From the NCBI GenBank assembly GCA_003223425.1, contig QHVA01000069.1, positions 1 through 49,140 of the forward strand: 49,140 nucleotides of DNA, read 5' to 3'. The translations under genes were made by a program, and so were the position numbers. The notes under the pieces were generated by a model. It ran no database searches. It saw only the letters and a program-made list of their open reading frames with translations, and had not been told where the DNA came from. The first letter of the stretch is position 1; the number at the start of each line of letters is the position of its first letter. This DNA is from Gemmatimonadota bacterium. Its GTDB lineage: Bacteria > Gemmatimonadota > Gemmatimonadetes > Gemmatimonadales > Gemmatimonadaceae. Of the stretch, positions 8,243 through 15,203 are shown one piece after another.

Positions 8243-9181
8243 TCAGAATACTGGAAGATCGTCGAAGCTGACGATGGCGTCGCCCTCGCCTTGGATCGGA
8301 GCATGATCGAGCGCGCTTTCCGCCCGGTGGACCAGCTCGGCGACGTTGACCTGCGACTCCGCAAGATCCGAAACCGCAGAGTAGCCCGCACGCAGACGAA
8401 CTTTGCCGCCTATGCTTTTGGTCTGCGATGCACGGTCAAGTTCTCGCTGAAGTCTCGCCACCAGAAGCCGAGCGCCGGCAGCGTCGGTATCGGGGGCCAG
8501 AATCGCGAGCCGCAAGTCTCCGACATGTCCGACCACATCCGACTGGCGGCTCTGCTCGCGGAACACGTGCGCGACGTCGGCGAATCCTGCAGCGCTTTCT
8601 TTCCATAGCGTGCTAGAGCCGATTTCGCGGTCGTGGACCTGCGGCGCGAACGCAACGCAGGCAAAAGCTTCGTGTTTTCTGAGAGCGCGTGCGCCAAGCT
8701 TCCCGGCGAGTTGCCTGAGCCCGAACGCAGTATAGAGACCTGTCGTCGAATTCACGAACTCTTCGGCGCGGGTTGTCAGCAACTCGCCACGCGCGCGAAT
8801 GAAAGTTTCGAGTTTAACGAAAACCGGCTCGAGATCGAGAGGGTGACTGCAGTATTCCCAGGCGCCAGCGGCGAAAGCTGCCATGCGTGCGCGAGGATCA
8901 ACTGGTGTGGGTGCAGTAATCACTATCGGAACCGAGTGGTCGAACTGTCCGCCCTCTCGAATTGTGCGACAGACTGCCACTGCTTTCACATCTTCGAGGG
9001 ATTCGTCGAGCACCAGCAGATCGTGATTGGAGAGACGCGCCAACTCCAAGGTTTGGGAGCCGGAACGGGTGTGGGCGACGACGTAGCCGTGCTGCTGAAA
9101 GACGCTCTCCAGGGCCCTACTCATCCAATCGTCGCTGCAGGCAATCAGGGCGAGCGGCGGACGTTCCAGGGACAACTCCAT
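8243..9181 (-). CDS. Response regulator with degenerate GGDEF domain (paralog 1)
   Basis: This 312-residue cytoplasmic protein has an N-terminal receiver (about 8-130) joined to a GGDEF-like domain (about 145-305). The receiver keeps the acidic pair (Asp17/Asp18) and phospho-acceptor Asp59 in LLVLDES. However, the conserved Lys before proline is replaced by His (CSHPLD, 111-116). In the second domain the cyclase signature is replaced by HVGDLRL (219-225), so diguanylate cyclase activity is not expected. The fold markers TGLYTAFGL and DTDAAGARLLVARLQREL remain. The ATG at 9181 is preceded by GAGGAGG at good spacing; the frame runs further up but is unsupported. A GEMM-I riboswitch occupies its leader. 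It is closely similar to the protein at 12746-13678. A role as a phospho-switch or ligand-binding partner is inferred. Confidence 0.88.
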   Translation of the reverse strand: MELSLERPPLALIACSDDWMSRALESVFQQHGYVVAHTRSGSQTLELARLSNHDLLVLDESLEDVKAVAVCRTIREGGQFDHSVPIVITAPTPVDPRARMAAFAAGAWEYCSHPLDLEPVFVKLETFIRARGELLTTRAEEFVNSTTGLYTAFGLRQLAGKLGARALRKHEAFACVAFAPQVHDREIGSSTLWKESAAGFADVAHVFREQSRQSDVVGHVGDLRLAILAPDTDAAGARLLVARLQRELDRASQTKSIGGKVRLRAGYSAVSDLAESQVNVAELVHRAESALDHAPIQGEGDAIVSFDDLPVF

Positions 9182-9202
9182 CGAGCCTCCTCTTCGGTAG
9201 CT

Positions 9203-9281
9203 CGGCCGGCATGGCGCCTTAAGGCGTCTTAGCCCCGCAGCTTTGCGTCGCCACCTTTCGGTGGGTTTGCCTGTTTTCGGA
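9203..9281 (-). promoter_or_regulatory. GEMM-I (cyclic di-GMP type) riboswitch upstream of the receiver/degenerate-GGDEF gene
   Basis: Read on the minus strand, the sequence contains the GEMM core: GGCAAACC, then a hairpin CCACC-GAAA-GGTGG with a GNRA loop, then GACGCAAAGC, then a second helix region with GGGGCTAAG and a GCC-TTAA-GGC hairpin. The GG before CAAACC fits the guanine-bearing, cyclic-di-GMP type rather than the adenine variant that prefers cyclic AMP-GMP, but this is only an alignment by eye. The ribosome site of the downstream gene (GAGGAGG, about 9186-9192) follows within some 20 bases, which favours control of translation. No terminator T-run is visible. The outer P1 stem is weaker than in the two other copies. 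Confidence 0.85.
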
Positions 9282-9290
9282 GGTGCTAAC

Positions 9291-9316
9291 CTGTACGCCG
9301 TTGCGCGCGCGTACAG
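9291..9316. repeat. Inverted repeat CTGTACGC/GCGTACAG upstream of the minus-strand riboswitch
   Basis: A perfect eight-base inverted repeat with a ten-base centre lies immediately upstream of the riboswitch that precedes the receiver gene, where its promoter should be. It could be an operator for a dimeric regulator or simply a hairpin. No regulator gene that would obviously bind it is present. Confidence 0.5.
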
Positions 9317-9444
9317 GGGGTGAACACGGGTCTCTTCTGGAGGACGATTGGTTGGGGCCGGAGTCACTCTCAACGGGCTAGGATTTGACAGGTTTGGCAC
9401 GCAATCTCGCCTGGCGCGGAAGTGGCGGGGACTCCGTCGAACAG

Positions 9445-9467
9445 CTGTTGGCGACGCCCGCCAACAG
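9445..9467. repeat. Perfect nine-base inverted repeat CTGTTGGCG/CGCCAACAG
   Basis: Two perfect arms are separated by five bases (ACGCC). The repeat ends three bases before the 28-base element that is shared with the leader of the lipoprotein gene at 34084. It lacks a T-run, so an operator or structured site is more likely than a terminator. The 34084 leader has no equivalent repeat. Confidence 0.5.
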
Positions 9468-9470
9468 AGG

Positions 9471-9498
9471 GTGACACTTCATTTGACCAATCGTCGCC
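9471..9498 (+). promoter_or_regulatory. Conserved 28-base upstream element (copy 1)
   Basis: This 28-base stretch, starting GTGACACTTCAT and ending CAATCGTCGCC, matches 25 of 28 bases of a stretch at 34285-34312 on the opposite strand. In both places it lies 85-110 bases upstream of a GEMM-I aptamer. A second identical 15-base block (GAACGGCAGGATCGC, here 9554-9568) lies between element and aptamer in both leaders. It may be an activator or promoter region; the function is inferred only from conservation and position. Confidence 0.55.
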
Positions 9499-9501
9499 TA
9501 A

Positions 9502-9532
9502 TTGAACCGGGGAATGCCGGTTCGGGTAGAAT
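9502..9532 (+). promoter_or_regulatory. Possible promoter for the riboswitch-controlled lipoprotein gene
   Basis: TTGAAC (9502-9507) and TAGAAT (9527-9532) are 19 bases apart. Transcription would start near 9540 and include the whole aptamer in a leader of about 160 bases. The -35 box is weak and the spacing long, and the other cassette copy has no equally good match, so this is tentative. Confidence 0.35.
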
Positions 9533-9581
9533 CAAGTTGTGCACGGAATTATTGAACGGCAGGATCGCGCCCTTTGGTGGT

Positions 9582-9664
9582 GTGCGACAAAGGCAAACCC
9601 GGCGAAAGCCGGCGACGCAAAGCTACGAGGCTACAGCGCGCGAGAGCGCGCCACGCCAGTCGGG
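9582..9664 (+). promoter_or_regulatory. GEMM-I (cyclic di-GMP type) riboswitch upstream of Ig-domain lipoprotein
   Basis: All core parts of a GEMM-I aptamer can be read: AAAGGCAAACC, hairpin CCGGC-GAAA-GCCGG, GACGCAAAGC, then TACGAGGCTACA and a GCGCGC-GAGA-GCGCGC hairpin. An outer stem can form between CGAC (9585-9588) and GTCG (9659-9662). The same GTCG also belongs to a downstream hairpin, AGTCGG/CCGACT (9658-9673), so the two pairings exclude each other. The gene's GGGAGG ribosome site follows at about 9683. A guanine pair precedes CAAACC, consistent with cyclic di-GMP. The copy at 34120-34202 is very similar. Confidence 0.9.
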
Positions 9665-9673
9665 CCGCCGACT
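9658..9673 (+). promoter_or_regulatory. Post-aptamer hairpin competing with riboswitch P1
   Basis: AGTCGG and CCGACT pair around GCCG directly after the aptamer. Its left arm reuses the GTCG that would close the aptamer's outer stem. The other cassette copy keeps the same arrangement (AGTCG/CGACT at 34111-34126, minus strand). It is not followed by a T-run, so it may act as an expression platform for translation rather than as a terminator. Confidence 0.5.
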
Positions 9674-9698
9674 TACACTAACGGGAGGTCGCATCCCA

Positions 9699-11321
9699 AT
9701 GCGTAACCTTATCCTCGCAGTGTCCGGCCTCGCATTAGGCGTCACTGCATGTTCGACGAGTACCTCGGCTCCGCCGCTTGGCGCTCCGCCAGTTGCTGCG
9801 CTTTCCGTCACACTTCCGTCCGCGACGTTATTGGTCGGGCAATCGCAGCTCGCCGCGGCGACGCCACGCGACGCAAACGGCACTCCGCTCTCAGACCGCA
9901 CCATAAGTTGGCGTAGCTCAGTGCCAGCGATCGCAGGTGTTGACGCAGCTGGCACGATCACGGCGATTACTCCAGGTACTACAGTGATCAGCGCTTCTGC
10001 GGAGGGCGTGAGCGGTTCCGCCGGTCTCACCGTCGTTGCACAACCTCCAGTACCGGTCTCATCGGTCTCAGTCTCACTCAGCGCATCCTCAGTCGTCGCC
10101 GGACAAAGCGCACGCGCGACTGCAGTTGTTCGAGACGCCGCCGGGAATTCGCTCTCGGGCAGAGTCGTGACGTGGCAGTCTTCGAATTCCGGTGTTGCAA
10201 CGATTTCAGCTGTGGGAGACATCTCTGCAATCGCCGCGGGAACGACCGCGATTACGGCGACCAGCGAGGGTAAGAGCGGGTCAGCGACGCTGACGGTAAC
10301 GGCGCCTCCTCCCGCGCCCGTTGCATCGGTATCGGTTACGCCAGCGAGCGCGAGCGTTCAGGTCGGCGGCACGCAACAGTACACTGCTGTCACTCGCGAC
10401 GCGAACGGCAATGTGCTCACGGGTCGTACCGTGACATGGGCTTCAAACAACCCGGGTGTTGCAACTGTCTCGGGGTCGGGACTGGCTACCGCGGTCGCAG
10501 CAGGTTCAGCAACGATTACGGCGACGAGCGGCGGTATCAGCGGTTCCGCCGGCATCACCGTGACTTCATCGCAAACCTCGACTCCGGTCTTCAGCGACGA
10601 TTTCGAGTCGGGAAACATGAGCAAATGGAATGAGTCGGATCCAACCGTTCAACAGGTCGTGAACGATGCGACACTGGCACATTCCGGTAGATATTTCCTG
10701 CGATTGACCTACGGAATCAACGGCGCGGACGCCTCGTGGTTGAACAAGTATTTCGCCCAGGGATTCACGCAGCTCTACGTTCGGTATTACGTCCGGTTCT
10801 CTTCGAATTTTGTGGGGGGAACCAAGCTCGTTGCTCTGAGAGGAGCGCCAATTGGTCAGCCTTCTGGTGGAGTCGGCCGTGCGGGAATTTGCCCAAATGG
10901 AACGGACTTTTTTTCCTCGGCCGTCGTTAACGACTTTGGCGACACGTACCCCACGAAGATGTACAGCTACTGGCAGGACATGTGGGCGGACTCGAACGGT
11001 CAGTGCTGGGGACGATATGGCCCGACTCCTTCTACAATGCCGTACATCTCTCCGATGCCGGATCTTGCAAAGGGAACCTGGCACAAAATTGAATTTGCTC
11101 TGAGAATGAACAGCTCCGCGAGCACGTCAGATGGTCAGCAAACGCTCTGGGTCGACGGAGTCAAATATGGGGAATGGAAGGGTATCCGATTCGGCGATCC
11201 CGCGCTGCTCAATCTGGGTGTGCTCACGATCAGTGGCTCTGGCAACACGACGCAGATTCAGTCCGTCGATTACGACGATCTGATACTGACCACGGACTAC
11301 CCCTCTCAGTCGCAGCCCTGA
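9699..11321 (+). CDS. Lipoprotein with three bacterial Ig-like (Big_2) domains and a C-terminal beta-sandwich-like domain
   Basis: This 540-residue predicted surface lipoprotein has a signal MRNLILAVSGLALGVTAC with the lipid cysteine at position 18. Three Big_2-type repeats follow (roughly 30-110, 118-198 and 205-288), each with a VSVTxxSxSVxVGQ-like opening and a GxATITATSxGxSGSAxxTV-like end. The C-terminal region (about 300-540) begins FSDDFESGNMSKWN and has the look of a jelly-roll sugar-binding or polysaccharide-lyase-like domain, with YVRYYVRFSSNF and WHKIEFALRMN. I cannot name catalytic residues. This domain differs from the one shared by the three lipoproteins at 31982-37159. The ATG at 9699 has GGGAGGT ten bases upstream. 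The leader carries a GEMM-I riboswitch. A cyclic-di-GMP-controlled adhesin or matrix protein is the likeliest role. Confidence 0.87.
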   Translation: MRNLILAVSGLALGVTACSTSTSAPPLGAPPVAALSVTLPSATLLVGQSQLAAATPRDANGTPLSDRTISWRSSVPAIAGVDAAGTITAITPGTTVISASAEGVSGSAGLTVVAQPPVPVSSVSVSLSASSVVAGQSARATAVVRDAAGNSLSGRVVTWQSSNSGVATISAVGDISAIAAGTTAITATSEGKSGSATLTVTAPPPAPVASVSVTPASASVQVGGTQQYTAVTRDANGNVLTGRTVTWASNNPGVATVSGSGLATAVAAGSATITATSGGISGSAGITVTSSQTSTPVFSDDFESGNMSKWNESDPTVQQVVNDATLAHSGRYFLRLTYGINGADASWLNKYFAQGFTQLYVRYYVRFSSNFVGGTKLVALRGAPIGQPSGGVGRAGICPNGTDFFSSAVVNDFGDTYPTKMYSYWQDMWADSNGQCWGRYGPTPSTMPYISPMPDLAKGTWHKIEFALRMNSSASTSDGQQTLWVDGVKYGEWKGIRFGDPALLNLGVLTISGSGNTTQIQSVDYDDLILTTDYPSQSQP

Positions 11322-11357
11322 TCCGGTTTTAGCAAAGGGATACATATCCTCGCATTC

Positions 11358-11383
11358 CATCCGCCGGCAATCTCCGGCGGATG
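11358..11383. terminator. Bidirectional hairpin between convergent lipoprotein and histidine kinase genes
   Basis: A perfect ten-base stem, CATCCGCCGG against CCGGCGGATG with a six-base loop, sits between the stops at 11321 and 11388. There is no long T-run on either side, so a terminator role rests on stem strength and location. Confidence 0.65.
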
Positions 11384-11387
11384 CGTG

Positions 11388-12563
11388 TTACCAGGCTTGC
11401 CGTAGCTCCAGCACGAATGAGAAGCGCGTCCCCTCGGTGCCTGTATCGACCTGTAACGTGCTTCCCATTGCTTCGACCAGCGTGCGGACGATTGCCAGTC
11501 CGAGTCCGGCGCTGGAGAAGCGGAGCTTCACGCCCTCGGGTGGGAACCCGTAGCACAGCCTCTCGAGTACCTCGTCTGGTATGCCGGGGCCAGTATCCTC
11601 GACCCAGAATTCGACCCGATCGTGGGACAATTCGCTGCAGCCCATTGCGACAGATCCGGCATCGGTGTAGCGCAGAGCATTGGACGTAAGATTGAGCAGC
11701 GCCTGTTGGATGGCAGATGCGTGGCCAATGCGTCCATCATGCTCAGGAAACTCGATTCCCAGAGGAATTCCTTTCTCTTCGCACATCGGCTGCACGATGG
11801 CACTCACAGAGTGCATTGTCTCGCTGACGGAGAAGGGCATTGGCTGTCCTTGCACCAGACCATCGCCCCTCGCGGCGGAGATGAGGTTTGAAACGGTGGT
11901 GCTCAACCCGAATGCTGCCCCGTAAATGAGCCCGAGCTGCCGCTCTCTGATCGGGTTGGGTGACGCCCTCTCGGCGTGGCGCAGAGCATCGACCAGCAGG
12001 AGAATGGAACCGAGTGGGGATCGAATGTCGTGGGCGATCGCGACCACCGCATCCGCGCAATCGGCGCCCGTGAGTCTGGAAATAAACTTGCCCCGGTCAG
12101 TCCGTCTCCACGAATCTTCAGCTTCGTCGAGCTTTATTAGTGTACGCACGACGTCGTTTGCGTTCAGGTCCGCCGTCGTCGACAATTCGGAGAGGAAGTT
12201 CACTTTCAATGTCGAAACGTGTTCGCGAGCTATCACTGGAGGCATTGGAGCTGCGTCGGGCGTCTTGTTGCGCAGGCTCACGATCAACCAGTTGACGACC
12301 TCCCCCAAACGTGTACGCACTTCGAGGCGGGTCTGCTTGGTGCCGAGAGCAATCGTCGTTGCCGTGCGATCCGCAGCGAGCTCGAGCGCGCGCACTAAAG
12401 CGATCACTGCGTCAGGATACAGGGCGGAGGGTTGAGCGGGCTCGGGCGTGTTTCCCTGAGCGTGCGCCCCCGTGCTGACCGCCGCTGAAAAGCGCGGCGC
12501 GTAGTCGTCAAAGCTACTCGCCGACGATTCCGACTTTGTTGCAGCTGGGTCCATCTGCGCCAT
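11388..12563 (-). CDS. Soluble sensor histidine kinase
   Basis: This 391-residue histidine kinase has no membrane helix. The N-terminal about 160 residues hold an uncharacterised, mostly helical region with no PAS or GAF motif that I can recognise. The H-box is IAHDIRSPLGSILLLVD (His178). The ATPase domain has the N-box NLTSNALRYT (291-300), G1 EDTGPGIPDE (322-331) and G2 SSAGLGLAIV (350-359). All are intact, so it should autophosphorylate. The ATG at 12563 is preceded by GGAG at good spacing; the frame continues upstream to an ATG at 12623 without a ribosome site. It lies 182 bases downstream of a receiver protein on the same strand, which makes that receiver, or its paralog at 8243, a candidate partner. 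Its signal is unknown. Confidence 0.9.
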   Translation of the reverse strand: MAQMDPAATKSESSASSFDDYAPRFSAAVSTGAHAQGNTPEPAQPSALYPDAVIALVRALELAADRTATTIALGTKQTRLEVRTRLGEVVNWLIVSLRNKTPDAAPMPPVIAREHVSTLKVNFLSELSTTADLNANDVVRTLIKLDEAEDSWRRTDRGKFISRLTGADCADAVVAIAHDIRSPLGSILLLVDALRHAERASPNPIRERQLGLIYGAAFGLSTTVSNLISAARGDGLVQGQPMPFSVSETMHSVSAIVQPMCEEKGIPLGIEFPEHDGRIGHASAIQQALLNLTSNALRYTDAGSVAMGCSELSHDRVEFWVEDTGPGIPDEVLERLCYGFPPEGVKLRFSSAGLGLAIVRTLVEAMGSTLQVDTGTEGTRFSFVLELRQAW

Positions 12564-12745
12564 GCGTTCTCCGTCACACGATTGACCCACTCGCGGAGGC
12601 CCATATTGGGGGTTAGTACGCATAAGGTCAAGGGTGGCTTACACGTATTGCCGAAGCGTTACGTTGAAAAGCGCATTTTTTTGGCTTTTTGAAGCATCGG
12701 GTTTGCCCCGTCATGGGGTCCCGGACTCAACGAGGCGGCGGCCGC

Positions 12746-13678
12746 TCAGGAAACAGGAAGTTCATCGAAACTCACCACTGCGTCACCTTGTCCGAACGCC
12801 GGAACTTGCGCCAGCGCGCTTTCCGCGCGGTGAACCAGTTCGGTCAGATCCACGTTTGCGGTCGACAAATCCGACACTGCGCAATAGCCGGCTCGCAGCC
12901 GAAACGAACCGGCGACCGTTGTATTCTTCGATGCCTCATCAAGCTCGCGCTGGAGACGCGCGACCAGCAGCCGCGCACCCGCCGCGTCGGTATTTGGCGC
13001 CAGTATCGCGAGCGAAGAGTCGCCTGTCATCCCAACGACATCCGACCTTCTGGCTTGCTCGCGAACGACGTGTGCGACTTCTGCAAACGATCCGCGTTGA
13101 TCACCGCTCCGCAGGGTGGAGTCGGAATCGGTCTGCTGGGGAGAAAAGGCGAGACATGCAAACGCCTCGTGGTTCCGGAGTGCACGCGCTTCGAGTTGTT
13201 CCGCGAGCTGATGCAAACCAAATGGTGTGTACAATCCACTCGCGGGATCCGTAAGCGACTTCGCTTGAGCAGCTGCGAGCTCGTTTCGCGCACGAAGAAA
13301 GGTCCCGAGCTTGAGAAACAGTCCGTCGACGTCGAGGGGAAGATGACAATACTCCCACGCGCCAGCGGCGTACGCTGCCGTCCGACTGGGAAGAGTTGTG
13401 TGCGAGGACGAGATTATCACGATTGGGGTCGCGTGATCGAATAGCGGGTCGTCGCGCAGCGCGACGCAGACTTCGACCCCCGTTAGTTCGTCCATGCGCT
13501 CGTCGAGTATCAACACGTCATAGCCACTGCGTCGGGCCAGCTTGAGCGCCTGCTTCCCCGATCCGGTTCGGGTGACCTTGTATCGTTTCTCTGCGAAAAC
13601 GCTCTCCAGCGAGCGGCACATCCATTCGTCGCTGCAGGCAACCAGCGCAAGAAGGTGATGCGGAGTCGTGCCGGTCAT
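12746..13678 (-). CDS. Response regulator with degenerate GGDEF domain (paralog 2)
   Basis: This 310-residue receiver (about 8-130) plus GGDEF-like protein is closely similar along its whole length to the one at 8243-9181. Phospho-acceptor Asp59 lies in VLILDER and the acidic pair is Asp17/Glu18. The usual Lys before proline is missing (CHLPLD). The cyclase signature is replaced by MTGDSSLAIL, so it should not make cyclic di-GMP. The shared block NTDAAGARLLVARLQREL is retained. Its start overlaps the stop of the sugar epimerase gene (ATGA, 13675-13678), so it is translationally coupled to a polysaccharide gene and lacks the riboswitch seen before paralog 1. The histidine kinase follows on the same strand. 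A phosphorylation-dependent regulator of polysaccharide synthesis is inferred. Confidence 0.88.
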   Translation of the reverse strand: MTGTTPHHLLALVACSDEWMCRSLESVFAEKRYKVTRTGSGKQALKLARRSGYDVLILDERMDELTGVEVCVALRDDPLFDHATPIVIISSSHTTLPSRTAAYAAGAWEYCHLPLDVDGLFLKLGTFLRARNELAAAQAKSLTDPASGLYTPFGLHQLAEQLEARALRNHEAFACLAFSPQQTDSDSTLRSGDQRGSFAEVAHVVREQARRSDVVGMTGDSSLAILAPNTDAAGARLLVARLQRELDEASKNTTVAGSFRLRAGYCAVSDLSTANVDLTELVHRAESALAQVPAFGQGDAVVSFDELPVS

Positions 13679-14778
13679 GACGCCGCCAGGGGCAACGGTG
13701 CTCCGGTACGATGTTCGCGACTATGCGTATTGGCGCCGACGCTTGTCGAGTGGCGGACCGTCGCTGCAACGCTGCGGCCGCCGCTGGCGCGTGCCCTCGC
13801 CACATACCAGTCGAGTGCCTCCGCGAGTCCCTGAGCGACATTGTGAGTGGGAGAGAAAGAAAGCATCGTGCGCGCCTTTTCGATCGAAGCGCTGGAGAAT
13901 CGAATGTCTCCCTGGCGGAACGGGTCGTATTGGGGGGCCGCAAAAGAGAATCGCGGGTCATCCAGCGCCAATCGATCGCGCATCATGTGAAAAAGCTGAT
14001 TCAGAGTTACCGATTCTGCCGACGCCACATTGTACGCTTGACCCGTCGCGTTCGCGTTTCCCACAGTCGCCGCCAGCAGGTTCGCCTGTAGCACGTTGGC
14101 GATGTAGCAGAAATCGCGTGTCGTTTCTCCGTCACCAAAGATCCGACAGCGCTCACCTCTCAACAGAGTGGCAATCCAACGAGGAATCACGGCGGCGTAC
14201 GCTCCCGCAGGATCCTGACGTCGCCCGAACACGTTGAAGTAGCGCAACCCAATTGACTGCAGACCGTAGCTCATTTGGAACGCCAGAGCGTACGTCTCGT
14301 TGGTCGTCTTGCTTGCCGCGTATGGCGAGAGGGGCCGACCGAGTCTGTCCTCGATTTGCGGATATTCCGGGGTGTCACCGTAGACGGCACTCGATGACGC
14401 GTAGACGAATCGCTTGACTCGTGCATCTTTTGCCGCAACCAGCATATTGATGAACCCGTCGACGTTGACCGCGTTCGTTCGAAGCGGATCGTCCACCGAC
14501 CACGGGACGGAGCCCAACGCAGCATGGTGGAGCACGTAATCGGCGCCCTCGCACGCAGTGCGACACGTATCGAGATCCCGAATGTCTCCTTCCACCATCC
14601 GGAAGCGCGCACCGGTCTCGAGTGGCCCGGCGAGGACTTCGTCCAGGTTGGCGCGATGGCCGGTCGAGAAGTTGTCGACGCCGACGACTGTTTGGCCGAG
14701 TGCCAGCAGCTCCTGCAGTAGATTCGAGCCGATGAACCCAGCCACTCCCGTAACGACCCAGACCTTGGGAGCAGACAT
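13675..14778 (-). CDS. NAD-dependent UDP-hexosamine C4 epimerase, WbpP/TviC type
   Basis: This 367-residue extended short-chain dehydrogenase probably interconverts UDP-N-acetyl hexosamines or the corresponding uronic acids for polysaccharide synthesis. The nucleotide-binding motif GVAGFIGSNLLQ starts at about residue 11. The substrate loop HHAALGSVPWSVDDP is the WbpP/TviC type. The catalytic set is SSSAVYGDT with YAASK, and the C-terminal region has GDGETTRDFCY. The last 30 or so residues extend beyond the usual family end. The ATG at 14778 is preferred because the Rossmann strand starts five residues later; a GTG at 14817 is possible. The stop overlaps the receiver gene start, which suggests a shared mRNA. 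UDP-GlcNAc 4-epimerase is the best guess for substrate. Confidence 0.87.
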   Translation of the reverse strand: MSAPKVWVVTGVAGFIGSNLLQELLALGQTVVGVDNFSTGHRANLDEVLAGPLETGARFRMVEGDIRDLDTCRTACEGADYVLHHAALGSVPWSVDDPLRTNAVNVDGFINMLVAAKDARVKRFVYASSSAVYGDTPEYPQIEDRLGRPLSPYAASKTTNETYALAFQMSYGLQSIGLRYFNVFGRRQDPAGAYAAVIPRWIATLLRGERCRIFGDGETTRDFCYIANVLQANLLAATVGNANATGQAYNVASAESVTLNQLFHMMRDRLALDDPRFSFAAPQYDPFRQGDIRFSSASIEKARTMLSFSPTHNVAQGLAEALDWYVARARASGGRSVAATVRHSTSVGANTHSREHRTGAPLPLAAS

Positions 14779-15203
14779 AAGGGTTTCGCGAATGCGACGG
14801 TACGATGCGGAGATCACGAGCTCACAGTGGAAGAGTTACCCGCCGAGCCGATTCAGAGCGGTCGTGCGCGGGAGCACGTCTGCTCGATCATTCGCGCCGC
14901 ATCCGCGGCTTTCTCAGCGACGCGTCAAAGCATCTTCCATTCCCAGCGATCACAAATTCGTGCGATCCATAAGTCCTGTGACCGCAGGCGTTTACGGATC
15001 CGGTCTCAACAGTAACAATTCGCTGCGATGTTTTTCGTGTCGCGGTATTGCCCCATTCCTGTGGTAATCGGACTACAGCAATCAGACTTGAAGAGGCTGG
15101 CCGACCGAACCCTTCAAGCGGCTACCTTAGGATGCATGACGTCTCCGTTTTGTCTCACGCCGTTGCAGCGACGAAGGGCACGAGGGTTACGCGCCTGAAG
15201 GCT
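14779..15203. other. Intergenic region between VanZ-like gene and epimerase
   Basis: These 425 bases separate two minus-strand genes and must hold the epimerase promoter. I see only a weak CGTGC/GCACG hairpin near 14870. There is no riboswitch core, tRNA, convincing small gene or strong terminator. Confidence 0.5.

Noticed and set aside
9394-9412. Possible sigma-54 promoter (TGGCACGCAATCTCGC)
   Set aside because: The second half lacks TTGC and the GG-GC spacing is off by one base from the required distance.
9348-9698. Upstream extension of the lipoprotein reading frame
   Set aside because: It runs through the riboswitch. The ATG at 9699 has a strong ribosome site and a clear lipoprotein signal.
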